Origin: Dryas octopetala
Taxonomy: Eukaryota > Streptophyta > Magnoliopsida > Rosales > Rosaceae
Direction of reading: 5' to 3'
NCBI GenBank assembly: GCA_963921425.1
Contig: OY992836.1
Location: forward strand, 14,773,614 to 14,837,613
DNA length: 64,000 bases
The position numbers and the translations under genes are program-made. A model generated the notes under the pieces. It worked only from the letters and a program-made list of their open reading frames with translations. It was not told where the DNA came from and made no database searches. The number at the start of each line of letters is the position of its first letter. Position 1 is the stretch's first letter. Positions 13,301-23,099 of this stretch are shown here, in pieces.

Positions 13301-16068
13301 GCTGAAAAGTTTTCTTCATCAGTTCATAAACTTGAGAAGAATCAGAGACATCCAAATAGCTCCTCTTAACAGCATCCCAAACCTCCTTTGATGTTCCACA
13401 CTGAACAAAATGAGACATAAGGTTAGGTGTCATGGAATTAATAAGCCATGATTTTACCATAGCATCCTCAGCTTCCCATTCATCATAGGCCGAATCATCA
13501 ACAGCAGGCGCAACTTTCCTTCCAGTAATATAGCCTTTCTTTTTTCTACCTGCAATATGCATCTCTAGAATTTTTGACCAAACACGATAATTTGTACCAT
13601 CCAATTTCATATGGATTTGAGAGGAATTATCCTGAATGGTCACAGCAGTTGGCATCTTGCTGTCAGGAGTCATTTTTCCGTCAGACATATCAGATATGCT
13701 TAATTCTGTTAACCAGAAGGGTGAAAAACAGAAGTTATAAAAGTCACTGATTTAAAAAACAGAAATCACAAAACCAGCCACGCAGAAACAACTTCTGGAC
13801 CCTGTGCAATCTGGGTTCTGTTATAAGCAGAGAACAGAAACCACTTGTTGGAACAAAGGATCGGCGTCAGAAAGAATCGTGGAAGGATCGGCGGCGCTGC
13901 AGGCAGGAAGGATCGACGGCGCTGCAAGCAGGAAGGAACGACGGCGCTGCAAGCAGAAGGGATCGACGGCGTTCCTGGATGGCGGCGGCGTCGTTATCTG
14001 GGCAGCGTCGTCGTCGTCTGGTCGTCGTCTTCTGGGCAGCAGCGTCGCCAACTTCTGGGTGGCGTCGGCGTCAGCTGGTCGTCGTCTTCTGGGCAGCAGC
14101 GTCGCCAACTTCTGGGTGGCGTCGGCGTCTGCTGGTTGTCGTCGTCTTCTGGGCAGATGAATGTAGGTACAGAAAATACTAGTATTTGTATTTTCTAAGT
14201 ATTTTGTAGAATTTAGGGTTTGCTTTCAGCAAGAATAGAGATTAGGCAGCGGAAGAAAAATCTTTAGCCATCAGCTCTGATACCAAATTGAGAATTATAA
14301 TTAGGCTGAATGAATAATCTTCATTATACTGTGTATATTTATACAGGATACAAATACCAAAGATGGTAAGTCAACTATACAATTAAAACTGCTAACTTAT
14401 TGCTAATTGACAACTAATTACAGCTAATACACGCTAACTAATACACGCTAACTGTGTTCTTGCTTTATGGTCGTAAATGTTTTATTTTGGCCTTATCCCA
14501 AGCATTAGGTGTCTTCTAGTGCAGAAATTGCACAAAGGTTACAAATATCTTAAGACCATTTCTGCAAGCAGGCATCGCTTGCTTAGGGTTAAAAAACTTC
14601 AATAAAAGCTAGTAGATTCAATTGTAAGTTTTCTGGCTTCGGTTTCACAATGCTTTATATCCTAAAGAAGAAAGGTACATTAGTGTTAAACTTTTGAAAA
14701 TTAGTTCCTTTTAAGCATGTGTAAAGAATTGAAAATCCATTTTTCATATTCGAATTCCTTGTGTGAAATTAATACCTTTCAAAAAAAATCCAATTGTGCT
14801 ATTTTCATGCTTGCAAGTCAGAGGGGGTTTTGAGTTCAGTTGGTATCTGTGGAACACTTTCACCAAATTTCTAATATGAATTCAGTTTGAGTTCTCTTAT
14901 TCCTTTTCTACATGCTATTGTAGTATCCTGAAACTTTTCTTTCTTAAGTGTGAACTGTGTAATGCAAGGAAATCAATGTCTTCCAGCAGAAGAATAATAC
15001 TTATCTTGTTGTCTATGAGTTCTCAGGACATCGTCAGTGAGCACCCAGAAAGATTCTTTGTATCTGAAATTGTTAGAGAAAAGATCTTCATGCAATACCG
15101 TAAAGAGATTCCTTATGCATGTCAGGTATGTGATTGAGAAGCTCAAAAGATTTGACTTGTGAGGAATGGTGCTGATTCCCAGAGGGATTTAAAAAAAAAG
15201 AAAAAAGAAAAAAGGATGATAATGTTTCTAGTTGCTTTACTCCTCATTTTCTTTAATCTACAGGTGAATGTTATGAGCTACAAAACTAGGCCAGCAGCAA
15301 AAGATTTTATACAAGTGGAAATTGTCGTTGAAAAAAACTCACAGAAGATCATTGTTATTGGAAAAGTAAGTGATCTTCAATTGTAAGGTTTGTTGGTTTG
15401 CTCAATAGAAATTCACTGCAATATGATGAATAGGTTGCTTATAGATGAATTTTTATGGTTTTGGGAACCCTTTTGGCATGATTCAAGGAATGTTATAAGC
15501 TATTATGGAATAACAAGCTGGAAGATGAAAATTTCAAATGTTCAGTGCATATGCTTTCAAAAAGACATGCAAATACATATTTATGTTTTATTTTCTTGAT
15601 TGAAGATTTAACATGGAGCATATGTTTGCACAAAGACATGCATCACAGCTACAGAGCTTTTGATGTGCCGTCACTGTAGGAAGGGAGAGCTCAATCACTG
15701 ATTTTGTATCCTTTGCAGGAAGGGAGAGCTCTGAAACTACTTGCAACAGCTGCACGGCTCGACATAGAAGATTTCTTACAGAAGAAAGTTTTTTTGGAGG
15801 TGCCAAGTTATCCCATGACTACTCTTTGGGAATCTTTTGTATAAATTATGTTAATTTTACTTTTATTGTGTGGTTCAGCTATTGCAATCTGCATTATCCT
15901 CACACAGTTACTGCCTTACAGGGTTCATTGTGCCTTGTTTGGAAAACATTTACCTTATACAGTAACTCGTGCTTTTAACAGGTTGAAGTGAAAGTTAAAG
16001 AGAATTGGCGGCAAGATGAAGGGCTTTTGAAGAATTATGGCTATGGGGGTCAAATTCGAGCGTTATGA
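7330..16068 (+). CDS. ERA: ERA-like GTPase, chloroplastic
   Basis: Nine exons: 7330-7729, 7829-7974, 8447-8587, 8661-8777, 8893-9018, 15027-15125, 15264-15365, 15719-15799 and 15982-16068. They give 432 aa with every junction in frame. Residues 1-133 form a transit-peptide-like N-terminus with a long acidic tract coded by GAA repeats. The G motifs follow: G1 GKPNVGKS (140-147), G2 region PQTTRHR, G3 DTPG (187-190), G4 NKKD (253-256) and G5 SAK (283-285). A C-terminal KH-type RNA-binding domain contains [19 protein letters not shown] and ends GGQIRAL. ERA proteins bind small-subunit rRNA and assist 30S ribosome maturation, here presumably in plastids. Length and motif order match plant ERA homologues. 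Intron 5 (9019-15026) is expanded to 6 kb by an antisense Copia element. Intron 1 is 99 nt, in frame and stop-free. The next gene, MAN7-like, is also its neighbour in Arabidopsis. Confidence 0.95.
9092..9259 (-). repeat. Copia 3' LTR (168 bp)
   Basis: Identical to 14286-14453. It contains TATA-like TATAAATATA on the minus strand near 9139-9149. It is very short for an LTR of an autonomous Copia element. Confidence 0.93.
9267..13688 (-). CDS. Copia gag-pol polyprotein, intact
   Basis: One 1473-aa frame from ATG 13688. It carries Gag (about 1-250, UBN2-like), a CCHC zinc knuckle [14 protein letters not shown] (259-272), aspartic protease [11 protein letters not shown] (DSG 335-337), a GAG-pre-integrase motif HCRLGH (471-476), and an integrase with likely catalytic D530, D593 and E629. 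Reverse transcriptase has YVDD at 1156-1159, and RNase H has [10 protein letters not shown] and SSAEAEY (about 1320-1364). The domain order protease-integrase-RT-RNase H defines Ty1/Copia. No stop or frameshift interrupts it. The stop codon lies inside the polypurine tract, directly before the 3' LTR. The polyprotein would form virus-like particles and carry out reverse transcription and integration. Confidence 0.95.
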   Translation of the reverse strand: MSDGKMTPDSKMPTAVTIQDNSSQIHMKLDGTNYRVWSKILEMHIAGRKKKGYITGRKVAPAVDDSAYDEWEAEDAMVKSWLINSMTPNLMSHFVQCGTSKEVWDAVKRSYLDVSDSSQVYELMKKTFQLRQDGRTLTEYYNEMNSIFMELDYRRPNDMECTADIEKQRKRIAEDRVYMFLAGLDHSLDQVSSRVLATSPLPSLEETYSLVRREAQRRVTMGTEVSSEASALVVQKGSLRSASPPAPTYGPSDPLTRRCTHCNGTRHTVDVCWKKHGYPEWYKLKQAERKNKKSSQAALADTSLSSASHVSRVSSQGGNFGLAFISSANNTWVIDSGATDHMTSNSSLFDSLISPPVKSVQVADGTPMPVTGAGNVSLSPTFSMSSVLLAPTLSNNLLSISQLTKRLNCSVTFHSTHCVFQDNLTKTTIGIGKERGGLYYLEGATALQSESSRGFHVERERSDREKILLWHCRLGHSSFAYLERLFPKLFCNVSISSLRCEQCIYAKNHRVPFKLSSNKSSKPFSCVYTDVWGPFSTPSASGHKYFVSFIDDCTRVSWVYLLKSKSDVIHVIPQFYKMIVTQFHTQVQVFHSDNGREFVNQSLADFFKLHGILHQTTCAYTPQQNGIAERKNRHLLEVARALCFTMHVPKRFWADAVMTAVFLINRMPARIIDYQTPLRMLSRFHSIPSTLNLCPKIFGCVCYVHVHSLHRDKLDPRAIRCVFLGYSNSQKGYKCFHPPTGKYYVSMDVQFCERVSYFSGDVSLIPLLGEINSKEEEQLWLAEKRLWISGKGEDSATLGEGEISNTPNLMETESEPEEGRGERPAQLFQKHYTRRNKDATAVPHSDSSTSLDDTTMPSNDSSKINSEVHVSSPITFDNDLDSNPIVSDSSYLDPTTVASDSADLNLQVGGQGRKYPLRDRKEPDRFGFSKSSSNVIYPMSDFISYHRLSKSHLAFALQLSSVSVPSHFQEALGDPKWKNAMVEEMEALQKNSTWEMVELPREKKTVGCKWVFTVKYKSDGTVDRYKARLVAKGYTQTYGIDYQETFAPVAKMNTVRVILSLAVNLDWPLRQFDVKNAFLHGDLVEEVYMDPPPGFTPKGGKVCKLKKALYGLKQSPRAWFGRFSYSMRKYGFRQALADHTLFYKRDGDNITLLIVYVDDMIVTGSDICEIEKLRSYLAREFEMKDLGVLKYFLGIEVSRSKQGIFLSQRKYVLDLLAETGNSACEPVDTPIEVNHGLAVYAHQVPTNKERYQRLVGKLIYLAHTRPDISYAVSVVSQFMHNPSDRHMDAVNRVLAYLKSSPGKGVMFSRHGHLDIVGYTDSDFAGSKLDRKSTSGYVSFVGGNLVTWRSKKQKVVSLSSAEAEYRALHHATTELAWLKILLDELGYGPQKPMVLFCDNTAAIEIANNPVQHDRTKHIELDRNYIKDNLDSSVIEVPYIRSADQLADMMTHAVTSGSFHTSLSKLGMCDIYAPT
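13862..14157 (-). repeat. Tandem repeats in the Copia leader
   Basis: The untranslated leader between the primer site and gag holds two GC-rich arrays. One is a unit of about 30 bp built on GATCGACGGCGCTGCAAGCA (about 13862-13970). The other is a unit of about 57 bp containing CGTCGCCAACTTCTGGGTGG (about 14012-14157). Open frames seen here on both strands are by-products of the repeats. The arrays give the leader a base composition quite unlike the AT-rich flanks. Confidence 0.7.
14286..14453 (-). repeat. Copia 5' LTR (168 bp)
   Basis: Identical to 9092-9259. It is followed on the element strand by the tRNA-Met primer binding site with no gap. The outer flank carries target duplication GTGTT at 14454-14458. 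Confidence 0.93.
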
Positions 16069-17700
16069 TGACTGGGGCATTTGTAACTTGTTCATATCCA
16101 TTGGAGAAGCACAAGTGAGGATGGCTCTAGTCACATGATTGTCTGTTATCACTGAAATGGTTTTGATGCTGTTGATGAACATGGAAGCCTTCCATTTCTT
16201 TTTGTTAGCTGGAGTCGGGTATAGTTGTAATCTCATTGGGAAAATAGTCTCAAGCATTCCTGTAAGCATGGCATTTTCCCAAGGCCAAGGTTTTGTTATG
16301 TGTAGGAAGTACCTTCAGTAATCTCTTTCTGTGTCTCTGTCCCTCTCTTTCCATTGTTAGCCCATCAAAGAACTTGAAGCCCACTTCTGGAATCTGATTC
16401 TGTTCAGCCCAGGCTTTGTGAAGCTTAATGGGCCCTGACTTACCCTTCCAGAAGTGAAGGATACCTCTATGCGCATGTTAGTTCGTGTTGTGCAAACATA
16501 CGCACAATGGCCCAGAACATGGATGCTTCATGTAATTGAATGATGACTAGCCTCTATCACTTTGATTGCATGAATAATCATACATGGCATGCCACGTGTC
16601 GCAAGCATGTCAAGACTCAAGATCCACAGATGGCGCCAATTAAATGTCGGCCAGGGAGTAAAGATTAGGTGCTGTTTAAAAAAATTACCAAATAGAATGA
16701 GAAACTTACAGAAAGATTTGTGGTATCCCAGTCCCACCTAGAAACACCAAAAAGAGAGGGAGAGTGGGACCAAGTAAAAGGGCATTAGGTGCTTCTCCGG
16801 CCCTCAACTATAGGATCCACAAAGTTAAACCCTTTGGTGGATTAGATTGATTGATACATTAGAAGCAATGGGAAATTGAAGAAGGAATAGTAAATTTTGG
16901 CTTTTTACATATTGTTCTATGCAATTGCGAAAGGGGGTCTAAGGTCATCCATGGTCCAAGGTCAGAAGTTCTCAAATGGGTAACTAGCCATGGACAGAAA
17001 ATTAAACAAAAAAGGGAAACAAGGTTGGAATTTGACCCCACAACCTAGGTGAGGAAAAGATTGAAACCTAAACACAACACTATGAAACCATATAGTGAAT
17101 TAGAGGATGAGATTATTGAGTAATCCCCTAAAAAATTTGTTAAGTTTCAAGGAGAAAGTCTGTGTTTAATGTTGATTTGAAAACTTTTCGTAACTTTCTT
17201 TTCCAAGGAACCCCACATGTTTGGCATGGGACAGAAAAAAAAAGGAGTCTCTTTGATAACTTGGTATCACATTAATTATGACATGGTACAATAGCATTGA
17301 ACATCAATGGGGTCTAGCAAGTAAATGTTGAGGATCTCACCATGATCTTTTGTGCATGGTTGGAGCTAGGCACAGTCAGCTGAGTTAGTGACTAGGATGA
17401 CCATTTGTTTGGTGTGTGTCTGTAATGTTGGATTGGTTAAACCAAGCACAGTAGGAAAAGGCCTCTGTTTACAGTAAATTTGGGTCAAGAAATTTACCTC
17501 GAGGCCGAAGGTACAGGATGATCAATTGTTTCATTTTCAGGGCTTGGTTTCACCTCAAAGGGGTATGCATCAGTTCCTCTCATGTGTCGGTTACTGTTGT
17601 TTTTTTTTTCTTATTTATTTATTTGCAGTTGTAAGAAGACAAATTTAATTTTCAGGCTATAGACAACCGCCTTTAATAGCCTCTTCTTTCTTATGCAGAG
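16069..17700. other. Intergenic: ERA 3' UTR and MAN7 upstream region
   Basis: No coding exon is recognisable. A CCACGTGTC G-box/ABRE-like motif is at 16592-16600, about 1.15 kb upstream of the mannanase ATG. The rest is unremarkable AT-rich DNA. Confidence 0.55.
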
Positions 17701-17702
17701 GT

Positions 17703-17710
17703 TATATAAA
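17703..17710 (+). promoter_or_regulatory. TATA box of the mannanase gene
   Basis: TATATAAA lies 42 bp upstream of ATG 17752, implying a short leader of only about 10-20 nt. Position and sequence fit a plant core promoter; the transcription start is not known. Confidence 0.55.
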
Positions 17711-17751
17711 TCAGCAAAAGATTCATCATTCTTTACTTTACATTAAGAAAA

Positions 17752-19999
17752 ATGAAGCATCTAGCTTTGGCTCTTCTTTTGGCCCTTTTGATCCACCAAC
17801 AATGTTCTCACATCCATGTTGAAGCAGGTGATGGGTTCATCAGAACCAGGGGAGTGCATTTACTACTGAATGGAAGCCCCTACTATGCAAATGGCTTCAA
17901 TGGCTACTGGTTGATGTATGTGGCTTCTGACCCATCTCAGAGGTACAAAGTTTCAGCTGCCTTTCGTGAAGCAACTAGCCATGGGCTGACTATGGCTAGA
18001 ACTTGGGCTTTCAGTGATGGAGGTTACAATCCTCTTCAGTACGCTCCTGGCTCCTACAATGAGCAAATGTTTAAGGTTTCTCTCATACTAATTCATTGTT
18101 TATTCTTTTAGATCTTTAAAGTTCTCACTAATGGTGTGAATTTTGGGTTGGTTTGAAACTTTGAAGGGGTTGGATTTTGTTATAGCTGAGGCCAGAAGGT
18201 ATGGGATTAAGCTCATATTAAGCTTGGTGAACAACTATGAGAGCTTTGGTGGAAGGAAGCAGTATGTGAACTGGGCAAGAAGTCAGGGGCAGTACCTGAC
18301 ATCTGATGATGATTTCTATAGGAACCCTGTTGTTAAGGGTTACTACAAGAACCATGTAAATGTAAGTGAAAGTGCACATTACCTTATTTTATTACTATAA
18401 GAGTTTAGAAAATCATGTTTTATCCAGTTTCTTTTTTCCAAGTCTGGAAATGATTTATGTGAAGGAATAACGGTCTATGATGGTGATAAGCCTTTCCTTT
18501 TTTATGAGATGTGATGCACAGGATTTTCAGTTCTAATTTGTATCTACCATTTTGCAGACTGTTCTTAACAGATATAACAGCTATACTAGAGTTCACTATA
18601 AAGATGACCCAACAATTATGGCCTGGGAGCTTATTAACGAGCCTAGATGCCAATCAGATCCTTCTGGAAGGACTATTCAGGTCAAAAAAACAAGCTCTTT
18701 ATCTAATTTCATCTTTCTTATCAATAACAGGACATTATTTTATAATCTTCAATTTGCTTTCTTTTTGAGTTTAATCTATATATTCTTAAACCAGTTTCTA
18801 GAAACAAGGAAAAGTGCAAGATATTAATCTGTCTTAACCAATAATCAGTACTTGCTTTGTTAGCCATTAAGGTGTTCATATTCCCACCCACCAACCTTTA
18901 AGCCTCTCTGTGAAAAACATAACCTATGAATAAATGCTACAGATGGAAAAATATTGATGTATAAAGCCTAATTACTCATTGCAGCTACCATTTCTTATTT
19001 ATGTATGCATTTTTCATTTTAGGATGGCTTTTCCTTTTATTGCACTATTTTCATGATAATTTTTACTAATTAGTGCTCATAACAGGCTTGGATAAAGGAA
19101 ATGGCTTCTCATGTGAAGTCAATAGACAGAAATCACTTACTGGAAGTTGGTCTGGAGGGATTTTATGGACACAAAACACCTCAGAAGATGAGACTCAATC
19201 CTGGTGTCAATTCAGGAACAGACTTCATTGCAAATAATCAAATCCCTGGCATTGATTTTGCAACACTTCACTCTTATCCTGATCAATGGTAAATCTGCTC
19301 TTAACTTTCAGGACCACTTCAACTTTCGTCAAAATATTAAAGGAAATATCCTGACTAGAAAGCCATAGTCAAATTATATAACTTGATTGTTGAGCAATTC
19401 TTCATGAAACACTCTCTAATTATAAAGCCATTGCAAATGCCATTAGTACTGAATTTCATAAGGCTTAATGTTGCTATAACATAGCATTCCATGGTTCAAC
19501 TTCTTGACTGGTGTTGTTATACCATTTGTGTTGCATGAGCAGGTTGCCTAGCTCAAATGATCAATCCCAACTCTCTTTCATGAACAACTGGCTCAACACC
19601 CACATCCAAGATGCGCAGTACATTCTTCGAAAGCCGATATTGATCACAGAATTTGGGAAATCTTGGAAAGATCCAGGCTTCAGCACCTACCAAAGAGATC
19701 AGCTCTTCAACACTGTGTACTTCAAGATATACTCTTCAGCCAAAAGAGGAGGAGCTGCTGCTGGTGGCCTGTTCTGGCAGCTTCTCACTGAAGGCATGGA
19801 CCCTTTCCGTGATGGGTATGACATAGTTCTGAGCCAGAGTCCCTCAACTGCAAATATAATTGCTCAGCAATCTCACAAACTCTTTCAGATTCGAAAGATC
19901 TTTGCCAGGATAAGAAATGCTCAGAGGTGGAAGAGGGCAAGGGCCATTAGAAGGGCTGAATGGTTGGCTAGAAACAAAGGCAAGCGTATAGGAAATTGA
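17752..19999 (+). CDS. MAN7: Mannan endo-1,4-beta-mannosidase (GH5), MAN7-like
   Basis: Five exons: 17752-18075, 18167-18361, 18558-18680, 19086-19288 and 19543-19999, giving 433 aa. Residues 1 to about 25 form a signal peptide (hydrophobic [10 protein letters not shown]), so the enzyme is secreted to the cell wall. The GH5 acid/base Glu is E201 in ELINEPRC, and the nucleophile is E318 in [10 protein letters not shown]. The family blocks [17 protein letters not shown] and [11 protein letters not shown] are present. The enzyme cleaves beta-1,4 bonds in mannans and galactoglucomannans during wall remodelling, germination and fruit softening. The tail after the catalytic domain is strongly basic ([20 protein letters not shown]). 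The symbol rests on adjacency to ERA, which from memory is also the arrangement of MAN7 in Arabidopsis. Placement among MAN paralogues needs a tree. Confidence 0.93.
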
Positions 20000-20783
20000 T
20001 CAAATGCATCATTACCTACAAGTGCTTGAATCATGTTTCAGTGTCAAGTAGATTCAGATTAAGGTACCTTGTGAGGTTAATTCCTGTTATGGTTTCCCTT
20101 TTAGAGATGATTCAGATGAATGTATTTTGTCCAGGAGGGTAACTTGTGTTGTAAGTTTGATATATATTGTTGGTCCATTTCTTGACAGCTTAAGCTTTTG
20201 GGGGCAGTGGTTGTCTAACAGTAACAGTGTCACCTAGTATTGACGTATTGTGTTTTTCTTTCCCTTGAATGTCTGTATTTATGCTGTCAAGTGTGAACTG
20301 AGTTGTTTAGGAAATCTTCTGGTTTGTAAGAAACTGGATAGCCTCGAACTGGTTTATTTCATTCCATCAAGTTGGTGACCAAAATGAAGCAGATAACTTG
20401 TTCTTGTGTTACTTGCTCTTTGTGATCCGACAACTTACATATAAGCGGTAGACTGGATCAAGAGCAAAACAACATCGAAGGAAATGTCTATTCTTAATAT
20501 TGTAATATACCCTTTACAAATAACAAGGGGCTCAATTAATGTGACTTCCATTTAAGGCTATTCAATCACAAATTTATGTCATGAATAGTAACAGGGTTCA
20601 CACAATCAACATGATTACTTTCTAGTCTTTCTTCATCAGTTAGGTATAGATCATATTTAAGGAGATGATCAATACAATTATCTGCATATTATTAGAACAT
20701 TTAGGGCTTATTCGGTAGCCGTATTGGAATTATACTAATACAGTCTAGTCCGGCCAATACGGTTTATCAAATCAACCCTTATT
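20000..20783. other. Intergenic: mannanase 3' UTR and spacer
   Basis: The 3' UTR is followed by AT-rich spacer. I see no gene or repeat with clear ends before the retroposon at 20799. Confidence 0.5.
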
Positions 20784-20798
20784 AACTATTCTTTAACA

Positions 20799-21430
20799 CT
20801 AGCCGCCACCCCAAAAGAAAAAACTCTTTCTTCTCCTCAACCTATCTTTGGGGGAGGGGTGGCCCTTGTGTTCTCACAGACTGCTCCTCCCCTCACCTTT
20901 TTCCTTTGTTTTTCTTTTCATTTTTCTGTGTTTTTATTTTTGTCCTTTGGGATACTTTCCTCCCAATAAGTGATAGCGTTTTCATCTCTCCTTACGAGAG
21001 TTTCTCCACCTATCTTCGTGAGAGTTTTTTCGATTTGGTTTGTTTTGTGTTTTGATGCTTTTAGATTTTCTCTGGCGCTCATCACAAGGTGTTAGGAAGT
21101 CACTATTTTCGCTGGTACCGGTCATGTTTTCACCGGTTACTACTGCCTGAATCCACCACTTTGCGCTATTATTAGCCTCGACTTAGAGATGTTGGTAGGA
21201 TCGTGAACCCAAACGCGACTAGTTCGCTAATTCCTACGGTGTCTCTCTGGCTCCGTTTGGTGGCTATAGTGTCTGCTCGATACCGATGTTATGAGATCTT
21301 GGATTTTCTGTGGGCTTTTATGCTCCATTTTTGTGCGTTTTTGTTTTCTTGTAAGCCTTTGGGCTCATATTTTGTATTTTTTCTGCCTTTTTGGCTGTTT
21401 TAATGCAATGATATGCTTTATTAAAAAAAA
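20799..21430 (+). mobile_element. 5'-truncated LINE-like retroposon
   Basis: An insertion of about 632 bp is flanked by a 15-bp direct repeat AACTATTCTTTAACA (20784-20798 and 21431-21445) and ends in an A-tract directly before the second copy. This is the signature of target-primed reverse transcription. The 3' part (TTTGTAAGCCTTTGGGCTC, then GTTTTAATGCAATGATATGC and poly-A) resembles 3' ends of plant L1-type LINEs. No reverse-transcriptase frame remains, so only the 3' portion was inserted. Confidence 0.75.
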
Positions 21431-21475
21431 AACTATTCTTTAACATATAAAACTAAAAAATATATATATAGAAGT

Positions 21476-21862
21476 GCTTTAAAGCTAACTAGTTACTAAG
21501 TTAATACGAAACTAACCATGCTTTTGGGCCCACCACATAATTAATCTCATAATCCGAACCATCCATTTTTTAGGTCATACTTCAAAGATCATCATTGTAA
21601 AAAATTAACTACATTAGAAATCATTTGATCATCTAATTGTGATCAAATAAATAGACGGTCACTGTTTTCGATAAAAGCATATACATAATTGTTATCATAA
21701 TTAAATGGCTAAATGACTTTTGATTTTGGAGATTTTTTATGGAGATGATCTTTGAAGTAGGGTCTAAAAAATGGATAGTTCAGATTTTAAGATTACATTG
21801 TGCAGTGGGCCCAACAAAGTGGTTAGCTTTATATTAATTTACTAACCAGTTAGTTTTAGAGC
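21476..21862. mobile_element. MITE with about 120-bp inverted repeats
   Basis: The left arm starting GCTTTAAAGCTAACTAG and the right arm ending CTAACCAGTTAGTTTTAGAGC are inverted copies. They share an internal block (CCATTTTTTAG with CTTCAAAGATCATC). No coding capacity is seen. The target duplication could not be resolved, so the superfamily is open. Confidence 0.65.
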
Positions 21863-22065
21863 ATTATTAGGGAAGTAGGAGTTTAGATTCGGGATCTCAA
21901 ATGTATGGATAAATACTTTAACCACTACACAATGTCTACACTTACAAGCCTCCACCTTATCAATATTCAATTAACACACTATTACCAATTAAATTTTTCT
22001 TTAGCTTAAAGAATAAAATTTAATTTAAAAATAATTAACTAATTATTAGTTTAGTGATATTTATA

Positions 22066-22419
22066 GAAGGCTGCTATTTGCATACCCTTTTTGAAAAAAA
22101 CAAAAATCCAAGTGAAAAGACCACCTTGGCTCTCCCTTCTTTGCCTCTTTTTCTCATTCCCTCACCCACACACCTCATCTTCATCTCCCCTCGTACACAC
22201 CTGATTCTCATCCTTATCTCTTTCTCTTTTTTTTTTATTCTTCACCGTCGAAGCCCACCCCTACCCCTTTCTCTTCTTCTTCTTCCCCCCATCCCAACCA
22301 CTTCCCCTTCTCTCCGGCTCCTCTCTCCCCATCGCCTCCCAACCCCTCCTCCCTCTCCTTATTCTCTCTCTCTTCTTTCTCTTTCTCCTTTTTCTCTCTC
22401 CCCGAAAGCTAACCCAACC

Positions 22420-22476
<57 letters not shown>

Positions 22477-22861
22477 TCCCTCTCTCCTCTTGCCTTGCAG
22501 ACAACCACAACTTAAAAAAAAAAAATTGCAGGGAGAGTTGGACAAACAGACAGAGAAAAAGAGAGAGGAGAGGAGGGAGGAGAGAAAGGGAGAGAGGAGC
22601 GAAGGGCAGGGATGGGTGGGGTGGTCGCCGAAGGTGGTGGGCTGGGCTGCTCGGCATGGTCGGGGATGAGGTGTGTGCCGAAGAGAGGAGAGGTGGTCGG
22701 GGGTGGGTGTGTGCTTGTATGTGTTTTTTTTTTTTCTGTTTAGGAAGGGTGTGCGAAAAGAAAAAGGGATGAGGGTATAAGGTCTTTTCCATTGAGTTTG
22801 TTTTTTTTTTTTTAGGAGATGTGTGCAAAAAGAAAAAAAATGTGTGGAAATAGCAGCCCTC
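22066..22861. mobile_element. hAT-like MITE with polypyrimidine/polypurine halves
   Basis: A 796-bp element starts GAAGGCTGCTATTT and ends AAATAGCAGCCCTC. It is flanked by 8-bp direct repeats TATTTATA (22058-22065 and 22862-22869). An 8-bp duplication suggests hAT. The left half is almost pure pyrimidine, including a CT microsatellite at about 22426-22474. The right half is purine-rich, so a transcript could fold into a long hairpin. The 153-aa frame over this stretch is a repeat artefact. Confidence 0.65.
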
Positions 22862-23021
22862 TATTTATATCAGCAATGTCAGTCCAATTTCGAATCTCCC
22901 ACCCAAATAAAAAAATTAATTTAAAAATAAAAACTTTTCGTAGATAGTGCTTACCATTTTTAAGTCCACATGTGGTGAGGCCAGTCAAATCCAACCCATG
23001 ACCCATATCCTTGGACAACCA

Positions 23022-23039
23022 TGGGCCTAGGGAGGCCCA
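23022..23039 (+). promoter_or_regulatory. Paired site II elements upstream of the PPR gene
   Basis: TGGGCC at 23022-23027 and GGCCCA at 23034-23039 lie 60-80 bp before the ATG. Site II (TGGGCC) motifs are known to be enriched in promoters of plant genes for organelle proteins, including PPR genes. Confidence 0.45.
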
Positions 23040-23099
23040 TTAGACGAAATAACCGGGAAAAAAAGAAGACATTTCTCACTTCTAAAACTTAGGCGCCAA

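Larger units (their letters stand above)
9092..14453 (-). mobile_element. Complete, young Ty1/Copia LTR retrotransposon in ERA intron 5
   Basis: The element is 5362 bp and is flanked by a perfect 5-bp target duplication GTGTT (9087-9091 and 14454-14458). The two LTRs (9092-9259 and 14286-14453) are each 168 bp and identical base for base by my reading. The primer site TGGTATCAGAGC on the minus strand (14274-14285), complementary to initiator Met tRNA, directly abuts the 5' LTR. A polypurine tract CTTGAGGGGGAG (9260-9271) abuts the 3' LTR. One long gag-pol frame is intact. Identical LTRs plus an open frame imply a recent insertion and possible autonomy. Orientation is opposite to the host gene. 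The termini are AGTT...AATT on the element strand, not the usual TG...CA. Confidence 0.95.

Noticed and set aside
13804..14198. Open frames upstream of the Copia gag
   Set aside because: All are by-products of tandem repeats in the element's leader.
22054..22828. Open frames of 94-153 codons over the CT/GA-rich stretch
   Set aside because: Products are Leu/Ser/Pro or Arg/Glu repeats caused by the microsatellite and MITE.
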